From: JBHELB01 sp041859045
Lineage (GTDB): Bacteria; Hydrogenedentota; Hydrogenedentia; Hydrogenedentales; SLHB01
Direction of reading: 5' to 3'
Assembly (NCBI GenBank): GCA_041859045.1
Contig: JBHELB010000012.1
Span: 1 to 64,000, forward strand
DNA length: 64,000 bases
Shown: one piece after another, positions 42,237-51,401 of the stretch
How positions within the stretch are numbered: the first letter of the stretch is position 1
Layout of the letters: each line of letters starts with the position of its first letter
Program-made: the position numbers and the translations under genes
Notes under the pieces: model-generated
What the model saw: the letters and a program-made list of their open reading frames with translations, nothing else
What the model was told of the DNA's origin: nothing
Databases searched by the model: none

Positions 42237-43376
42237 TCAACTCCCTTTGGCTGCGTTACGGAAACGCTCATGCACAATCGCGCCGCTGTGCGTGATGAGG
42301 CACCCCTTCACGATCTCATCGTCGAGGCGTAGGTCCATCGTCTTCTTCTCCTTATCCCAGAACTCTTCGATTAAGGCGACAAGATTCGACGAGTACATCT
42401 GGCTCGCGTGCGTCGCCACGCGTCCGGGAAGGTTGTGCAGTCCGAGCAGGCGCACGCCCTCGATCTCCACCTCTTTTCCAAGCTCGATCCCCTCGACGTT
42501 CCCGCCCGACTCCACCGCAAGATCGACCACCACGCTGCCCGGGCGCATGCGGGCGATCATGTCGCGCGTGACGATCACGGGAGCGCGACGCCCAAACACC
42601 TGCGCGGTGGTGATCACGATGTCCGATTGCGCACAGACCTTCGCCATCCCCTCGCGTTGCAGCGCCTGCTGTTCCGGCGTCAACTCGCGCGCATAGCCGT
42701 CCTTGGTTTGACCCGTCTCGCCGAGATCGATCTTGACGAATTTCGCGCCTAGCGACAGCACCTGCTCTTCGACCACGGGCCGCGTGTCGAACGCTTCAAC
42801 CCGCGCGCCCAGACGCTTCGCCGTTGCGATCGCCTGAAGTCCCGCCACGCCCGCGCCGATCACGAACACGCGCGCGGGACTAATCGTGCCCGCCGGCGTC
42901 ATCATCATCGGCAGGATTTTGGTTAGCCGTTCCGCCGCGACGATCACCGCGACGTAGCCCGCGAGGTTCGCCTGAGAACTCAGGGCATCCATTTTTTGCG
43001 CGCGCGTGGTGCGAGGGATCATTTCCATGCTAATCGCGCTTATGCCCGCCGAAGCAAACGCGTCGAGCAGCGCCGACTCGTTAAACGGATCAAGAAAGCT
43101 TATGTGGACCGCGCCGCGCTTCATTTGCGCGGCCTCGACGAGCGTGGGCTTGCGCAGCCGCAACACGAGGTCTGCGCGCTCCAACGCACCGCCCCGATCA
43201 GCGGTCACCGTCGCACCCACAGCGGCATACGCATCGTCGCGATGTCCCGCTTGGAGACCCACTCCGGATTCAACAGTCACGGTCGCGCCCAATTTCACCA
43301 ACTTCGACACACCCTCTGGCACGAGTGGAGCGCGAGACTCGTGCGCATCGGTCTCTTTCGGAACAAATACGTCCAT
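42237..43376 (-). CDS. pntAa: NAD(P) transhydrogenase subunit alpha, NAD-binding part
   Basis: 379 residues. AlaDH/PNT fold: N-terminal ETDAHESRAPLVPEGV, then the mobile region around YAVIVAAERLTKILPMMMTPAGTI and Rossmann motif VIGAGVAGLQAIATAKRLGA. This is domain I, binding NAD(H). First gene of pntAa-Ab-B. The membrane portion is the separate next gene, a split arrangement found in many bacteria other than E. coli. Confidence 0.95.
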   Translation of the reverse strand: MDVFVPKETDAHESRAPLVPEGVSKLVKLGATVTVESGVGLQAGHRDDAYAAVGATVTADRGGALERADLVLRLRKPTLVEAAQMKRGAVHISFLDPFNESALLDAFASAGISAISMEMIPRTTRAQKMDALSSQANLAGYVAVIVAAERLTKILPMMMTPAGTISPARVFVIGAGVAGLQAIATAKRLGARVEAFDTRPVVEEQVLSLGAKFVKIDLGETGQTKDGYARELTPEQQALQREGMAKVCAQSDIVITTAQVFGRRAPVIVTRDMIARMRPGSVVVDLAVESGGNVEGIELGKEVEIEGVRLLGLHNLPGRVATHASQMYSSNLVALIEEFWDKEKKTMDLRLDDEIVKGCLITHSGAIVHERFRNAAKGS

Positions 43377-43486
43377 AGTGTCCCCTTTCTTGGCATTCTA
43401 ACACCGTCACCCCCGGGAATATGCCAGGCAGGGCAGTCCTCCAAAATTGAACCGCGTTTTCCCCGGAATCCCCGACGCCTTTTCTC

Positions 43487-43515
43487 TTCAATTCAGGTTC
43501 CCGCTCGGCTACGAT
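43487..43515 (+). promoter_or_regulatory. Weak candidate promoter for the Tat-exported protein gene
   Basis: TTCAAT (43487-43492) and TACGAT (43510-43515) with a 17-base spacer, 40 bases before the start codon, in the divergent gap from pntAa. Confidence 0.3.
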
Positions 43516-43555
43516 AGACGCGTCGGGGAAACATTACAACAGGGAGGGACATCGA

Positions 43556-44956
43556 ATGGACGACAGAAAGCGCGCGCGCGCCATGGCGCGGCGAACGTTC
43601 CTGAAGCGCGGGGCCGGCGCAGTCTCGGCTGGGTTCGCGCTGGCCCATGGCCTGCCCGCCGGGGCAAGTGCGACGAGCGAATCCACAGCGGCAACGAATC
43701 AAACCAGCGTGTCCGCCGCGAACGAAAAGTACACGTGCACATACTTCGAATTCTCAAAACATCCCGACTCCGACTCCACCTGGGCGCTGTCGGTCGGTCC
43801 GGATGGTCGCATTTACGCCGGGGCCTGCGCAGAGACCGTGCCGGGCGGCGTGGCGTGGGTGGTGCGCTACAACGAGAAGAAGAACGCGCTCGACTACCTC
43901 TTTCAAGCCGACAAGCTTGTGGACGATCCCGGCGACAGCGGGCGTGCCACGCAGTGCAAAATCCACTACAGTTTCGCTCCGTCGATGCACGACAACATCA
44001 TGTACATGGCCACGCATCTCTCTGGTCCGCCCATCGATCTCCCGCGGTACTCGCCGTGGCTGTTCTGGCACGATCCGAAGCGCTGTTTCCGCGGCGCGGC
44101 GCTCATTGCCTACGACACCCGCCGAGACAAGGTGCTCTGGTGGGATACGCTGATCCCGAAGGAAGGGTGTCGCTGCCTGCTGCATGACGAGGAGCGTGGA
44201 TTGCTCTACGCGCTCAGCTATCCGCGAGATCATTTCATTATCTACGACATCAAGAAACGCGAACGCCGCGATCTCGGACGGATCGGGTCGGTAAACGCGC
44301 AGACGCTGTTTCTCGATCGACGCCACCGGGTCTGGACAACGAATGACGATGGGCAACTTATTAAGTACGATCCCGAAACGGATCGCCTCAGCGCATCTCC
44401 GTTCACCTTGCCCCACAACCCACAGTTTCAGACCGGCTGGCATAGCGTGTTCTACGATGTCGCGCCATCGCCGGACGGAGAGTGTGTCTACGCCTCGACG
44501 TGGATCGCTCAGCCGCACCTCATGCGCATATGGCCGAACGAGGGCGAATGGCCGCGCGTGGAAGACCTCGGTCCCGGGACTCAGGACCGCGATCCGTCCT
44601 TCCCGGTCGACACGTTCCTCGATCACTGCGGCGGTCTGACGTTCGCGGGCGACGGTAACCTCTATTATGTCGCGTCGCGCTGGCGCGACCCCGTGTACAT
44701 GCCGACGCCGTCAGAACGCAAGGAGCGCGAAGGCGTGGTGTGGCGGCTGAATCCTGTGACGCTCGAACGTGAAGAGGTCACGACGCTGAATCACCCCAAG
44801 AACATGGCGCAGTACGCAGCGCGCGGGGCGGTCGATCACAATGGCGACCTCTTCTTCGCACACATTGGATCGCGCCCGTCGGGCCTCTTCCGTGTGGAAA
44901 TGCCCGCCAACCGCAAACGCCCGAACGCCCATCTCCCCATCCGGATGTGGGGGTAG
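43556..44956 (+). CDS. Tat-exported beta-propeller-like protein
   Basis: 466 residues. Twin-arginine signal ARRTFLKRGAGAVSAGFALAHG at about 12-34, meaning export in folded form. The mature part has repeated blade-like segments (SVGPDGRIYAGAC, IAYDTRRDKVLWWDT, VNAQTLFLDRRHRVWTTNDDGQLIKYDPETD, APSPDGECVYASTWI, LTFAGDGNLYYVASRW) typical of SMP-30/quinoprotein-like propellers. No catalytic motif is recognised. GGGAGGG lies before the ATG. A related non-exported propeller gene follows after nine bases. Confidence 0.8.
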   Translation: MDDRKRARAMARRTFLKRGAGAVSAGFALAHGLPAGASATSESTAATNQTSVSAANEKYTCTYFEFSKHPDSDSTWALSVGPDGRIYAGACAETVPGGVAWVVRYNEKKNALDYLFQADKLVDDPGDSGRATQCKIHYSFAPSMHDNIMYMATHLSGPPIDLPRYSPWLFWHDPKRCFRGAALIAYDTRRDKVLWWDTLIPKEGCRCLLHDEERGLLYALSYPRDHFIIYDIKKRERRDLGRIGSVNAQTLFLDRRHRVWTTNDDGQLIKYDPETDRLSASPFTLPHNPQFQTGWHSVFYDVAPSPDGECVYASTWIAQPHLMRIWPNEGEWPRVEDLGPGTQDRDPSFPVDTFLDHCGGLTFAGDGNLYYVASRWRDPVYMPTPSERKEREGVVWRLNPVTLEREEVTTLNHPKNMAQYAARGAVDHNGDLFFAHIGSRPSGLFRVEMPANRKRPNAHLPIRMWG

Positions 44957-44965
44957 GAAATAAAC

Positions 44966-46066
44966 ATGAAATCAAAAAAGAAAAAATACGACATGAACTC
45001 GCCGGAAACGGAAGCGTTAATGGCGAAAATTGGCCACGGCAGTTTCACTCTCGAGGGACACTTTGTGGCGTTTCCACTCTGTTTTCCCGGCGCGAGCACG
45101 CCCATTCCCCTCGATGAGAGCAAAATCACCGCGCTCGACACGCACGGCGACCAGGTCTACGGCGGAACGAGCGGAAACGCGGCGCATTTGTTCGTCGCTG
45201 ATTTCCGCGGTGCGACCGGCGCAGTGTTGGATCTTGGCGCGATCGAGAAGGCTAACCACTGCGCGGCGGTCTGTTGTGCGGCGGATCAACTCGTTGCCCT
45301 CGTGAATGCTCCTAACGCGGGCCGTGTCGTGCTGTCCCCGTACCACGCCAAATTCGCCGATCTGATCCAGGAATGGGGGTTCCAGCGAAAGCCCTTCAAG
45401 GACCTCGGTGCGCCGGTTCCCGGCGAGAAGATTGTTCACGGCGTGACATTGCCAGAGGGCAAGCTGGTTCTCGGTGCAACGACCGGCCACTTGTTCCTAG
45501 TCGATGTCGCCGCAGCGAAGATGGAGGTCCTCGGCGAGGTTCCCGGCAAGGGCGAACTCGTCGTTACGTCGAGCGGCGCGGTCTTGGGCCAGGATGGTCC
45601 CGAGCACTTATGGCGCTTCGACCCGAAGTCGCGCGAACTACAACGCCGCGCCGTGGCGTTGCCCAAAGGCAATTGGGACGCGCCGCTGGTCTGGGCGCGT
45701 GATGCGCACGCCGGCCTGCTCTACACGGCCGACGCCCAAGGCCAACTGTACGCCTGCGACGAATCCAAGGGGTATGCGTTCACCCCACGCGCCAAAGCGC
45801 CGCTCGCTCCTGTGGGGCCGATGGCGGTATCGCTGGACGGACGCCTCTTTGGCGCGTGCGGCAACGAAATGGCGCATACCTTCGTCCTCGAGCCCAACGC
45901 CTCCGAGGCGCGCGACCTCGGCGTTGCCTTGTCGGTGTTGCAGCGCCGCCGCTACGGCTACGAGTTCGGCGCGGCAGTAACCGGCCCCGACGGTCAGATC
46001 TACTTCGGCGAAAGCGACAACCTCGGCCATCTCTTCATCTACTTCCCGCGCATCTGGCGGGCATAG
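44966..46066 (+). CDS. Beta-propeller-like protein without export signal
   Basis: 366 residues beginning with a very basic MKSKKKK, no hydrophobic signal. Blade-like repeats: ITALDTHGDQVYGGTSGN, HGVTLPEGKLVLGATTGHLFLVDV, HLWRFDPKSREL, GPMAVSLDGRLFGACGNE and AAVTGPDGQIYFGESDNLGHLFIY. It shares layout and the C-terminal GPDGQIYFGES phrase style with the exported neighbour, so the two look like an ancient duplication with different destinations. Function unknown. Followed by a strong terminator hairpin. Confidence 0.75.
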   Translation: MKSKKKKYDMNSPETEALMAKIGHGSFTLEGHFVAFPLCFPGASTPIPLDESKITALDTHGDQVYGGTSGNAAHLFVADFRGATGAVLDLGAIEKANHCAAVCCAADQLVALVNAPNAGRVVLSPYHAKFADLIQEWGFQRKPFKDLGAPVPGEKIVHGVTLPEGKLVLGATTGHLFLVDVAAAKMEVLGEVPGKGELVVTSSGAVLGQDGPEHLWRFDPKSRELQRRAVALPKGNWDAPLVWARDAHAGLLYTADAQGQLYACDESKGYAFTPRAKAPLAPVGPMAVSLDGRLFGACGNEMAHTFVLEPNASEARDLGVALSVLQRRRYGYEFGAAVTGPDGQIYFGESDNLGHLFIYFPRIWRA

Positions 46067-46075
46067 CCAATTGAA

Positions 46076-46116
46076 CCGAGGGAGACGTCCTCCAACATGG
46101 ACGTTTCCCTCGGTTT
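46076..46116 (+). terminator. Strong hairpin terminator after the propeller pair
   Basis: CCGAGGGAGACGTCC (46076-46090) pairs with GGACGTTTCCCTCGG (46099-46113) over 15 bp with one G-T, loop of eight, then TTT. It ends just where the next promoter's -35 begins. Confidence 0.7.
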
Positions 46117-46143
46117 GCCCGGATTTTCGGCGCACGGTATGAT
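46115..46143 (+). promoter_or_regulatory. Promoter of the FAD-FeS oxidoreductase gene
   Basis: TTGCCC (46115-46120) and TATGAT (46138-46143) with a 17-base spacer, about 65 bases before the start codon. Confidence 0.6.
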
Positions 46144-46208
46144 ACTCCTCGGCGTCGCACACGGCTGTTTGGAGATATACCCGCGGCACTGCCGCGTTTC
46201 GGAGTAGC

Positions 46209-49043
46209 ATGAGCACATCCCCAGTGAAGGCCCGTCTCGAGGCGACGGGCTGTGAAGTCTGTTTCGACGATCTCACCCGGCAACTCTATGCCACGGACGC
46301 CTCGCTGTATCAGATTCCGCCGATGGCGGTGGCTTTTCCGCGCACAGCGGAGGAGGCCGCGCGTGTCATTGGCGCGGCGGCCGAGTCGGGCGTCGCGGTG
46401 ACGCCGCGCGGCGCAGGCACTGGGCTGGTCGGCGGGGCAATCGGCTCGGGGATCGTCGTGGATCTCGCGCGGCACCTGCGCGGCATTGGCCCGCTTGATC
46501 GCGAGCGCATGACGGTGCGCGCAGGCGCGGGGGTTGTGCTCGATGCGCTTAACGCTTGGCTCAAACCCCACGGTCTCTGCTTTGGCCCGGATGTCGCCAC
46601 GAGCTCGCGCGCGACAATCGGCGGCATGATCGCCAATAACTCTTCCGGCGCGCGCGCGCCGATCTACGGTCTCACTGCGGACCATGTGGTTGCGCTCGAC
46701 GCCGTGCTGGCGGATGGGCGCACGGTGACCATCGACCGCGAGAGCGCAGCGCTCGGCGCGGTGCGAGATGCCGTGGGCAAGATAGTAGCGCGCTGCGAGG
46801 GGGAAATCCGCGCGCGTATGCCCGAAGGCCTCGTGAAACGCTGGCCTGGTTATGCGTTCGATCGCTGGTTGAAGGACCCGGGAAATCTGCTGACGATGCT
46901 TGTCGGCAGCGAAGGTACGCTCGCGGGGATCACTGGGGCCGAACTCAAGGTAGTGCCGATTCCTAGAAAAAAAGTCCTCGTGTTGCTGTATTTCCCCACC
47001 GTACTCGAGGCCATGAGCGCAACGGTTGATTTGCTCGACCTGAAGCCGGCCGCGATAGAGCACATCGACCGTATCCTTTTCGATCAAACGCGCGGACAAC
47101 TCGCGTTCGAACCCACGCGCGCGTTGATGGGCCTCGACGATGAAGCAACGAACGCGATTCTGATGGTCGAGTTCTACGACAATATCGACGACCGCGTGGA
47201 TGCGCTGCTCCATCGCAATCTCGGCACGCGCCACCAAGTGCTTACGGACGCGAAAGAGATGGAGCGCGTCTGGGCGTTGCGCAAAGCAGGCGTCGCTTTG
47301 CTCATGGGCCGCAAGGGGGCGGCCAAACCCATCGTGGGCATCGAGGATACCGCCGTGCGGCCCACGCAGTTGCCGGAGTACGTGCGCGCGTTTCAAGAAC
47401 TACTCAAACGTTTCGACCTCGACGGTTCGTTCTACGGGCATGCGGCCTCGGGATTACTCCATATACGCCCCGTGCTCGATCTGCATACGGGCGACGGCGT
47501 GCGGCGCTTCCGAGAACTTACCACCGAAGTCTCCGCGTTGGTCAAGGAATTCAACGGCTCGATCTCGGCGGAGCACGGCGTGGGTATTGCCCAGACGCCG
47601 TACCTGCGCGAGCATCTCGGCGGTACGCTCGTCGAGGCCACGCGTGAAGTCAAGGCGTTGTTTGACCCGAAGGGCCGAATGAACCCTGGCAAACTGTTGG
47701 CGGAACCGGGATTCGAATCCACCGAGCATCTGCGCTGGGGCGCGGGCTATGCCATTCCGACACCGTTTGAACCCGTGCTGCGGTTCGCGGCGAAAGACGG
47801 CTCGTTTGTCGGCAATCTCGAGCAGTGCAACGGCTGCGGCGGCTGCCGGAAGGAAACGCCGACGATGTGCCCGACGTTCATTGCCACTGGCGATGAGATT
47901 ATGTCCACACGCGGGCGCGCCAACGTCATTCGCGCCGTGCTCGACGGCCGCCTCGACAGCGGCAAGGACCCGCTGCTGAGTCCTTCGCTCGACAAGGCCC
48001 TGGGCTACTGTCTCGCGTGTAAGGCATGCACCGCCGAATGCCCCTCGAACGTAAATATGGCCCTGATGAAGGCCGAGTTGTTGCATGCAAAGCAACGCAA
48101 GTTCGGCGTTCCCCTGCGCGAGCGCGTGTTCAGCCTCGTGGACGTCCTCGGCGCGCTGGGTACGTTGACGCCCGGGCTCGCCAACGCCGCGCTGAAATGG
48201 CGCTGGCTGCGTCAACTGCTGCGGGCCACGTTGGGCATCGCGCTGCAGCGTCCGTTGCCGCCGTATGCGCGGCAACGGTTTGACCGCTGGTTCCACGGCC
48301 GCGCGCGCGTGGATAAGGCAGGGCGTGGGAAAGTCTACCTCTGGGACGACACCTTCGTGCGCTTTCACGAGCCGAACGTGGGGCAAGCCGCAGTGACGGT
48401 GCTCGAAGCGGCGGGCTTCGAGGTGGCGTTGGTGGAGGGGCGCAAGTGCTGCGGGCGCCCGGCGTTCAGCGTGGGACGTCTCGATCGCGCCCGCGCACTC
48501 GGGGAACACAATGTTCGGCTGATTCGTGCGCGCGGCGGCGATGAGCCGATCCTGTTCCTTGAACCGTCATGCTATGCGATGTTCGCGGAAGACTACCGTG
48601 AACTCGGCATCGATGGCGCGGAGGAAGTGGCGAAGCGCTGTCTTCTGTTCGAACAATTCGTGTGGGATCTCGTGGAGCGCGAGCCCGATGCGTTGCACTT
48701 TGACTGCGCGTGCACACGTGTCGCGGTGCATGCGCATTGCCACGCCAAGGCGCTCTCGGACACCAGCGTACAGACGAAGTTACTGTCGCGCATTCCCGAT
48801 GCGGTCGTGACCATGCTCAACACGGGGTGCTGCGGCATGGCGGGGGCCTTTGGCGCGTGTGAAGAGAAATACGACGTATCGGTGAAAGTCGCGGAGCCGC
48901 TGGTGCAACAACTGAATGCCTTGGAGCCCGGCGCGGCGGTCGTGGCGAGCGGCACGAGCTGCCGCCATCAGATCACGCACCTGACCGAGTCCGAGCCGTT
49001 GCACATTGCGGAACTGCTGGCACGGGCACTTGCCCGGCGCTAA
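46209..49043 (+). CDS. FAD-binding and Fe-S oxidoreductase (GlcD-GlcF fusion, D-2-hydroxyacid dehydrogenase-like)
   Basis: 944 residues. N-terminal FAD domain (VTPRGAGTGLVGGAIGSGIVV and TSSRATIGGMIANNSSG) continues into a GlcD C-terminal domain (ISAEHGVGIAQTPYL). Two ferredoxin-type clusters follow near residues 540-620 (CNGCGGCRKETPTMCP and CLACKACTAECP), then two CCG domains (GRKCCGRP and NTGCCGMAGAFG). Such fusions, like E. coli YdiJ, oxidise D-lactate, D-2-hydroxyglutarate or glycolate and pass electrons to the membrane quinone pool. The exact substrate is undetermined. Confidence 0.92.
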   Translation: MSTSPVKARLEATGCEVCFDDLTRQLYATDASLYQIPPMAVAFPRTAEEAARVIGAAAESGVAVTPRGAGTGLVGGAIGSGIVVDLARHLRGIGPLDRERMTVRAGAGVVLDALNAWLKPHGLCFGPDVATSSRATIGGMIANNSSGARAPIYGLTADHVVALDAVLADGRTVTIDRESAALGAVRDAVGKIVARCEGEIRARMPEGLVKRWPGYAFDRWLKDPGNLLTMLVGSEGTLAGITGAELKVVPIPRKKVLVLLYFPTVLEAMSATVDLLDLKPAAIEHIDRILFDQTRGQLAFEPTRALMGLDDEATNAILMVEFYDNIDDRVDALLHRNLGTRHQVLTDAKEMERVWALRKAGVALLMGRKGAAKPIVGIEDTAVRPTQLPEYVRAFQELLKRFDLDGSFYGHAASGLLHIRPVLDLHTGDGVRRFRELTTEVSALVKEFNGSISAEHGVGIAQTPYLREHLGGTLVEATREVKALFDPKGRMNPGKLLAEPGFESTEHLRWGAGYAIPTPFEPVLRFAAKDGSFVGNLEQCNGCGGCRKETPTMCPTFIATGDEIMSTRGRANVIRAVLDGRLDSGKDPLLSPSLDKALGYCLACKACTAECPSNVNMALMKAELLHAKQRKFGVPLRERVFSLVDVLGALGTLTPGLANAALKWRWLRQLLRATLGIALQRPLPPYARQRFDRWFHGRARVDKAGRGKVYLWDDTFVRFHEPNVGQAAVTVLEAAGFEVALVEGRKCCGRPAFSVGRLDRARALGEHNVRLIRARGGDEPILFLEPSCYAMFAEDYRELGIDGAEEVAKRCLLFEQFVWDLVEREPDALHFDCACTRVAVHAHCHAKALSDTSVQTKLLSRIPDAVVTMLNTGCCGMAGAFGACEEKYDVSVKVAEPLVQQLNALEPGAAVVASGTSCRHQITHLTESEPLHIAELLARALARR

Positions 49044-49053
49044 GGAGACGGCC

Positions 49054-50052
49054 ATGAAATCCACGCCGCGAAAGCCTGTACCGCGCAATGGTTGCGCACG
49101 CAGCATTGCCTCTTCGCTGGTCGTCCTCCTGCTGATCGCGGCACTTCTGCTATTGCTCAACGCGCGCACGCCGTCCGCCGCCAACTCCGCGCGAACCCTC
49201 GAGCGTCTCGCCCAGACTCCTTCTCCCGCGCAACCCTTTGCCGTCTCGGTGGCGCTGCTTTCCCTTGATGAGCGCGCGAACCGTCATACTCCCCCGCTCG
49301 ACGCATGCACTGATGCCGCGAAGCAAGCGGTCCAGCTTGGTGCGGAAATCGTGGTTGTGCATGGCGCGCACTTCCCCGCCACCCGCGCCGCGCTGAAGAA
49401 GACATTGGCGCAGGAGGGCTTTGGCGAAACCACCTATTTTTCGAGCGGACTTGTCGGCAGCGGTCTATTCATCGCCAGCCGCTACGCCATCGAGGGCATC
49501 GCATACCACCGCTTCCGTCACGCCGGTGACTGGTATCGCCCCTGGGAGGGCGACTGGTATGCCGGACGCGGCGTGGGGATCGCCTGCCTCCGGCTCTCGC
49601 CCGCGGGGCCTCTCCTCTACATCGCCGCGCTCGAGCTGCAACAGCGGTATGAGGGCAGCGAACATGAGCATATCCGCGCCGATCAACTCCGCGAAGTCGA
49701 AACCCTGGCCGAAACGCTTGCCGCGCAAGGCCCACTTCTGATCGCCGGCGGCTTCGGATTTCCCTCGGGTGACGCCGAGCCCCAGGCCTTTGCCGATCGC
49801 GTGAGGGCCGTCCGGCTGACACCGTCCGAAGACCGCGATAACGCGATCCTCGCCGTGTTGCCGCACGAGTACCGCGCTCAGGCTGACTCCCCCGCATCCT
49901 TGAAGCTGGTTCGAGGCACTCTGGAGCGCCACGCCGGATATGTCGTCCGTTGTCGCGCCGAACTGACCCCGCCCGAGACGCCGCCTGCTCCGGAAGCCTC
50001 CAGCGCCCCCGCCCCGCCTCCTGCCGACACGGCTACGCCCGGTTCCTCCTGA
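49054..50052 (+). CDS. Membrane-anchored endonuclease/exonuclease/phosphatase-fold protein, probably inactive
   Basis: 332 residues. One membrane helix at about 20-36 and a long Pro/Ala-rich tail (about 302-332). The middle resembles neutral-sphingomyelinase-type EEP proteins: GSGLFIASRY at 135-144 and DWYAGRGVG at 167-175. Yet the catalytic positions are gone. The metal-binding QE motif is VVHGAHF (101-107), the NTHL motif is ALELQQRY (192-199), and GDFN is GGFGF (232-236). No SDH motif ends the domain. It is thus likely a pseudoenzyme or binding protein facing the periplasm. The ATG at 49054 has AAGGAGAC upstream. Confidence 0.7.
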   Translation: MKSTPRKPVPRNGCARSIASSLVVLLLIAALLLLLNARTPSAANSARTLERLAQTPSPAQPFAVSVALLSLDERANRHTPPLDACTDAAKQAVQLGAEIVVVHGAHFPATRAALKKTLAQEGFGETTYFSSGLVGSGLFIASRYAIEGIAYHRFRHAGDWYRPWEGDWYAGRGVGIACLRLSPAGPLLYIAALELQQRYEGSEHEHIRADQLREVETLAETLAAQGPLLIAGGFGFPSGDAEPQAFADRVRAVRLTPSEDRDNAILAVLPHEYRAQADSPASLKLVRGTLERHAGYVVRCRAELTPPETPPAPEASSAPAPPPADTATPGSS

Positions 50053-50066
50053 AAACTTCGCCATTT

Positions 50067-50097
50067 TTGTGGAGTTTTGGGCGGTCTTGTGTATAAT
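50067..50097 (+). promoter_or_regulatory. Promoter of the deacetylase-like gene
   Basis: Perfect -10 TATAAT at 50092-50097 with TTGTGG at 50067-50072, spacer 19. GGGCGG (50079-50084) and CCGCCC (50099-50104) flank the -10 as an inverted repeat, a possible operator. Confidence 0.5.
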
Positions 50098-50131
50098 CCC
50101 GCCCTTGTTGGCGCAAAAGGAGTATTGAAAT

Positions 50132-50950
50132 ATGTTTTCGCCGAAATTCCACTGGTCATGCCTCTGCCTTTTCCTGGTGATAGTAAGTCTGACTTCCGCT
50201 CTGCCTGCCGCTGCCGCGCCGAGGGAAATTCTGGTCGTATTCCGCTATGACGACTACGCCAATTTTACCCCTCTCGACGTTGATCAGGCCGTGATCAACG
50301 CCTTCCAGCGTCACCGCGTGCCTCTCACCATTGCCGTTATTCCGTTCACCAACCGATTCAGCGACCCTCAGCGCACCCCGCTCACCCCCCTAAAGGTTGC
50401 CATCCTGAATCAGGCCCTTCGATGGGGACACGTCGAGGTCGCTCAGCACGGCTACTCGCACGAGGGGATTGTGCCGGGGCCAACCGCAGAGAATTCAGAG
50501 TTTGCGGGCCGCCCTGCCGAGGAACAGCTCAAACGCATCGCCGAAGGCAAAACCGCGCTCGACTCCGTGTTGATACGCCCCGTCCGGAGTCTTGTTCCTC
50601 CGTGGAACACCTACGATGTCAGCACACTCACAGCGGCGCAGGCGTGTGGCCTTAAGGTGTTTTCCGCCGCGGACTTCGGCTCGAATCGTCCCGCAGACTG
50701 TACGCTACGCTTTGTGCCCTGCGGCAGTCCGCTTAGCGCGCTGAAAAAGTCTGTCGAAGCCGCCCGCGCGAGCAACCAACGCGTGTGTCTTGTCAGCGCT
50801 CTGTTGCACCCCCAGGAGGTTAAAGACCGTTTCTCGAACGGGCTTTTCACGTTTCAGGAACTCGAAGATATTCTCATGTGGGTAAAGGCTCAGCCCGACG
50901 TGCGCGCGGTTACGCTCAGTCAGGCGGCGCGGCGGTACAAACAGTCATAG
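50132..50950 (+). CDS. Secreted polysaccharide-deacetylase-fold protein (DUF2334-like)
   Basis: 272 residues. Signal peptide CLFLVIVSLTSALPAAAA. The NodB-like fold is suggested by the metal Asp pair in VVFRYDDYANF, VPLTIAVIPF and VEVAQHGYSHEG (His metal ligands), then RSLVPPWNTYDVSTL. Probably removes acyl groups from an extracellular polysaccharide or an unknown substrate. A clear AAGGAG lies before the ATG, with a strong -10 upstream. Confidence 0.82.
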   Translation: MFSPKFHWSCLCLFLVIVSLTSALPAAAAPREILVVFRYDDYANFTPLDVDQAVINAFQRHRVPLTIAVIPFTNRFSDPQRTPLTPLKVAILNQALRWGHVEVAQHGYSHEGIVPGPTAENSEFAGRPAEEQLKRIAEGKTALDSVLIRPVRSLVPPWNTYDVSTLTAAQACGLKVFSAADFGSNRPADCTLRFVPCGSPLSALKKSVEAARASNQRVCLVSALLHPQEVKDRFSNGLFTFQELEDILMWVKAQPDVRAVTLSQAARRYKQS

Positions 50951-50973
50951 CCCGATGAACGCACGCTCATGGG

Positions 50974-51002
50974 TTGCTTTCCACCAGTTTTACTGGTAAA
51001 AT
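50974..51002 (+). promoter_or_regulatory. Promoter with embedded palindrome before the FmdB gene
   Basis: TTGCTT (50974-50979) and TAAAAT (50997-51002), spacer 17. ACCAGT-TTT-ACTGGT (50983-50997) fills the spacer as a perfect palindrome, a candidate operator. Confidence 0.5.
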
Positions 51003-51052
51003 CCGCGTTTTTCTGGAAGTAATGTCTTGGTGGGGTAGAGGAGAGGTATACC

Positions 51053-51340
51053 ATGCCGACCTACTCGTATGAATGCAAGAAGTGCGAGCACGTAACAACG
51101 GTCTTTCATGCGATGAGCGCGACGCCGAAGGTGAAGTGCGAAGAGTGCGGAGGCACGCGCATGATCCGTTTGCTGGGCGCAGGCGCAGGGCTCATTTTCA
51201 AGGGCTCCGGCTTCTATGAAACCGATTACAAGCGCGGCGGCGGCAGCGCCTCGGGCAGCAGCGCCAAGTCCGAGACCAAGACCGAATCCAAATCCGACGC
51301 GAAACCGGCAAAGAAACCGTCGTCGACCGACGCCGCCTAG
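51053..51340 (+). CDS. FmdB-family zinc-ribbon protein
   Basis: 95 residues. Two CxxC knuckles (YECKKCEH and VKCEECGG), with LLGAGAGLIFKGSGFYETDYK, the conserved core of FmdB/CxxC_CXXC_SSSS regulators. A low-complexity Ser/Lys tail follows. These small proteins are thought to regulate or assist metal-related enzymes; role unproven. Its TAG stop doubles as the first bases of an intergenic hairpin element. Confidence 0.88.
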   Translation: MPTYSYECKKCEHVTTVFHAMSATPKVKCEECGGTRMIRLLGAGAGLIFKGSGFYETDYKRGGGSASGSSAKSETKTESKSDAKPAKKPSSTDAA

Positions 51341-51401
51341 AGCATTTTCACCGAAAATGCCTACGGCGCACCCGCCAAAGTGGCGTGGTGAAAATGCTCT
51401 A
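51338..51401. repeat. Intergenic hairpin element, copy 2
   Basis: Perfect 15-bp terminal inverted repeat: TAGAGCATTTTCACC (51338-51352) and GGTGAAAATGCTCTA (51387-51401). Inner hairpins are GCATTTTC-ACC-GAAAATGC (51342-51360) and CGCCA-AAG-TGGCG (51373-51385). TGCCTACGG (51358-51366) can also pair with CCGTAGGCA (51412-51420). Related in sequence order to the reverse complement of 28677-28776. The first TAG is the stop of the FmdB gene. Confidence 0.7.

Noticed and set aside
46035..47396. 453-codon minus-strand open frame over the FAD-FeS gene
   Set aside because: Antisense shadow of a well-supported gene; no start signal or domain.
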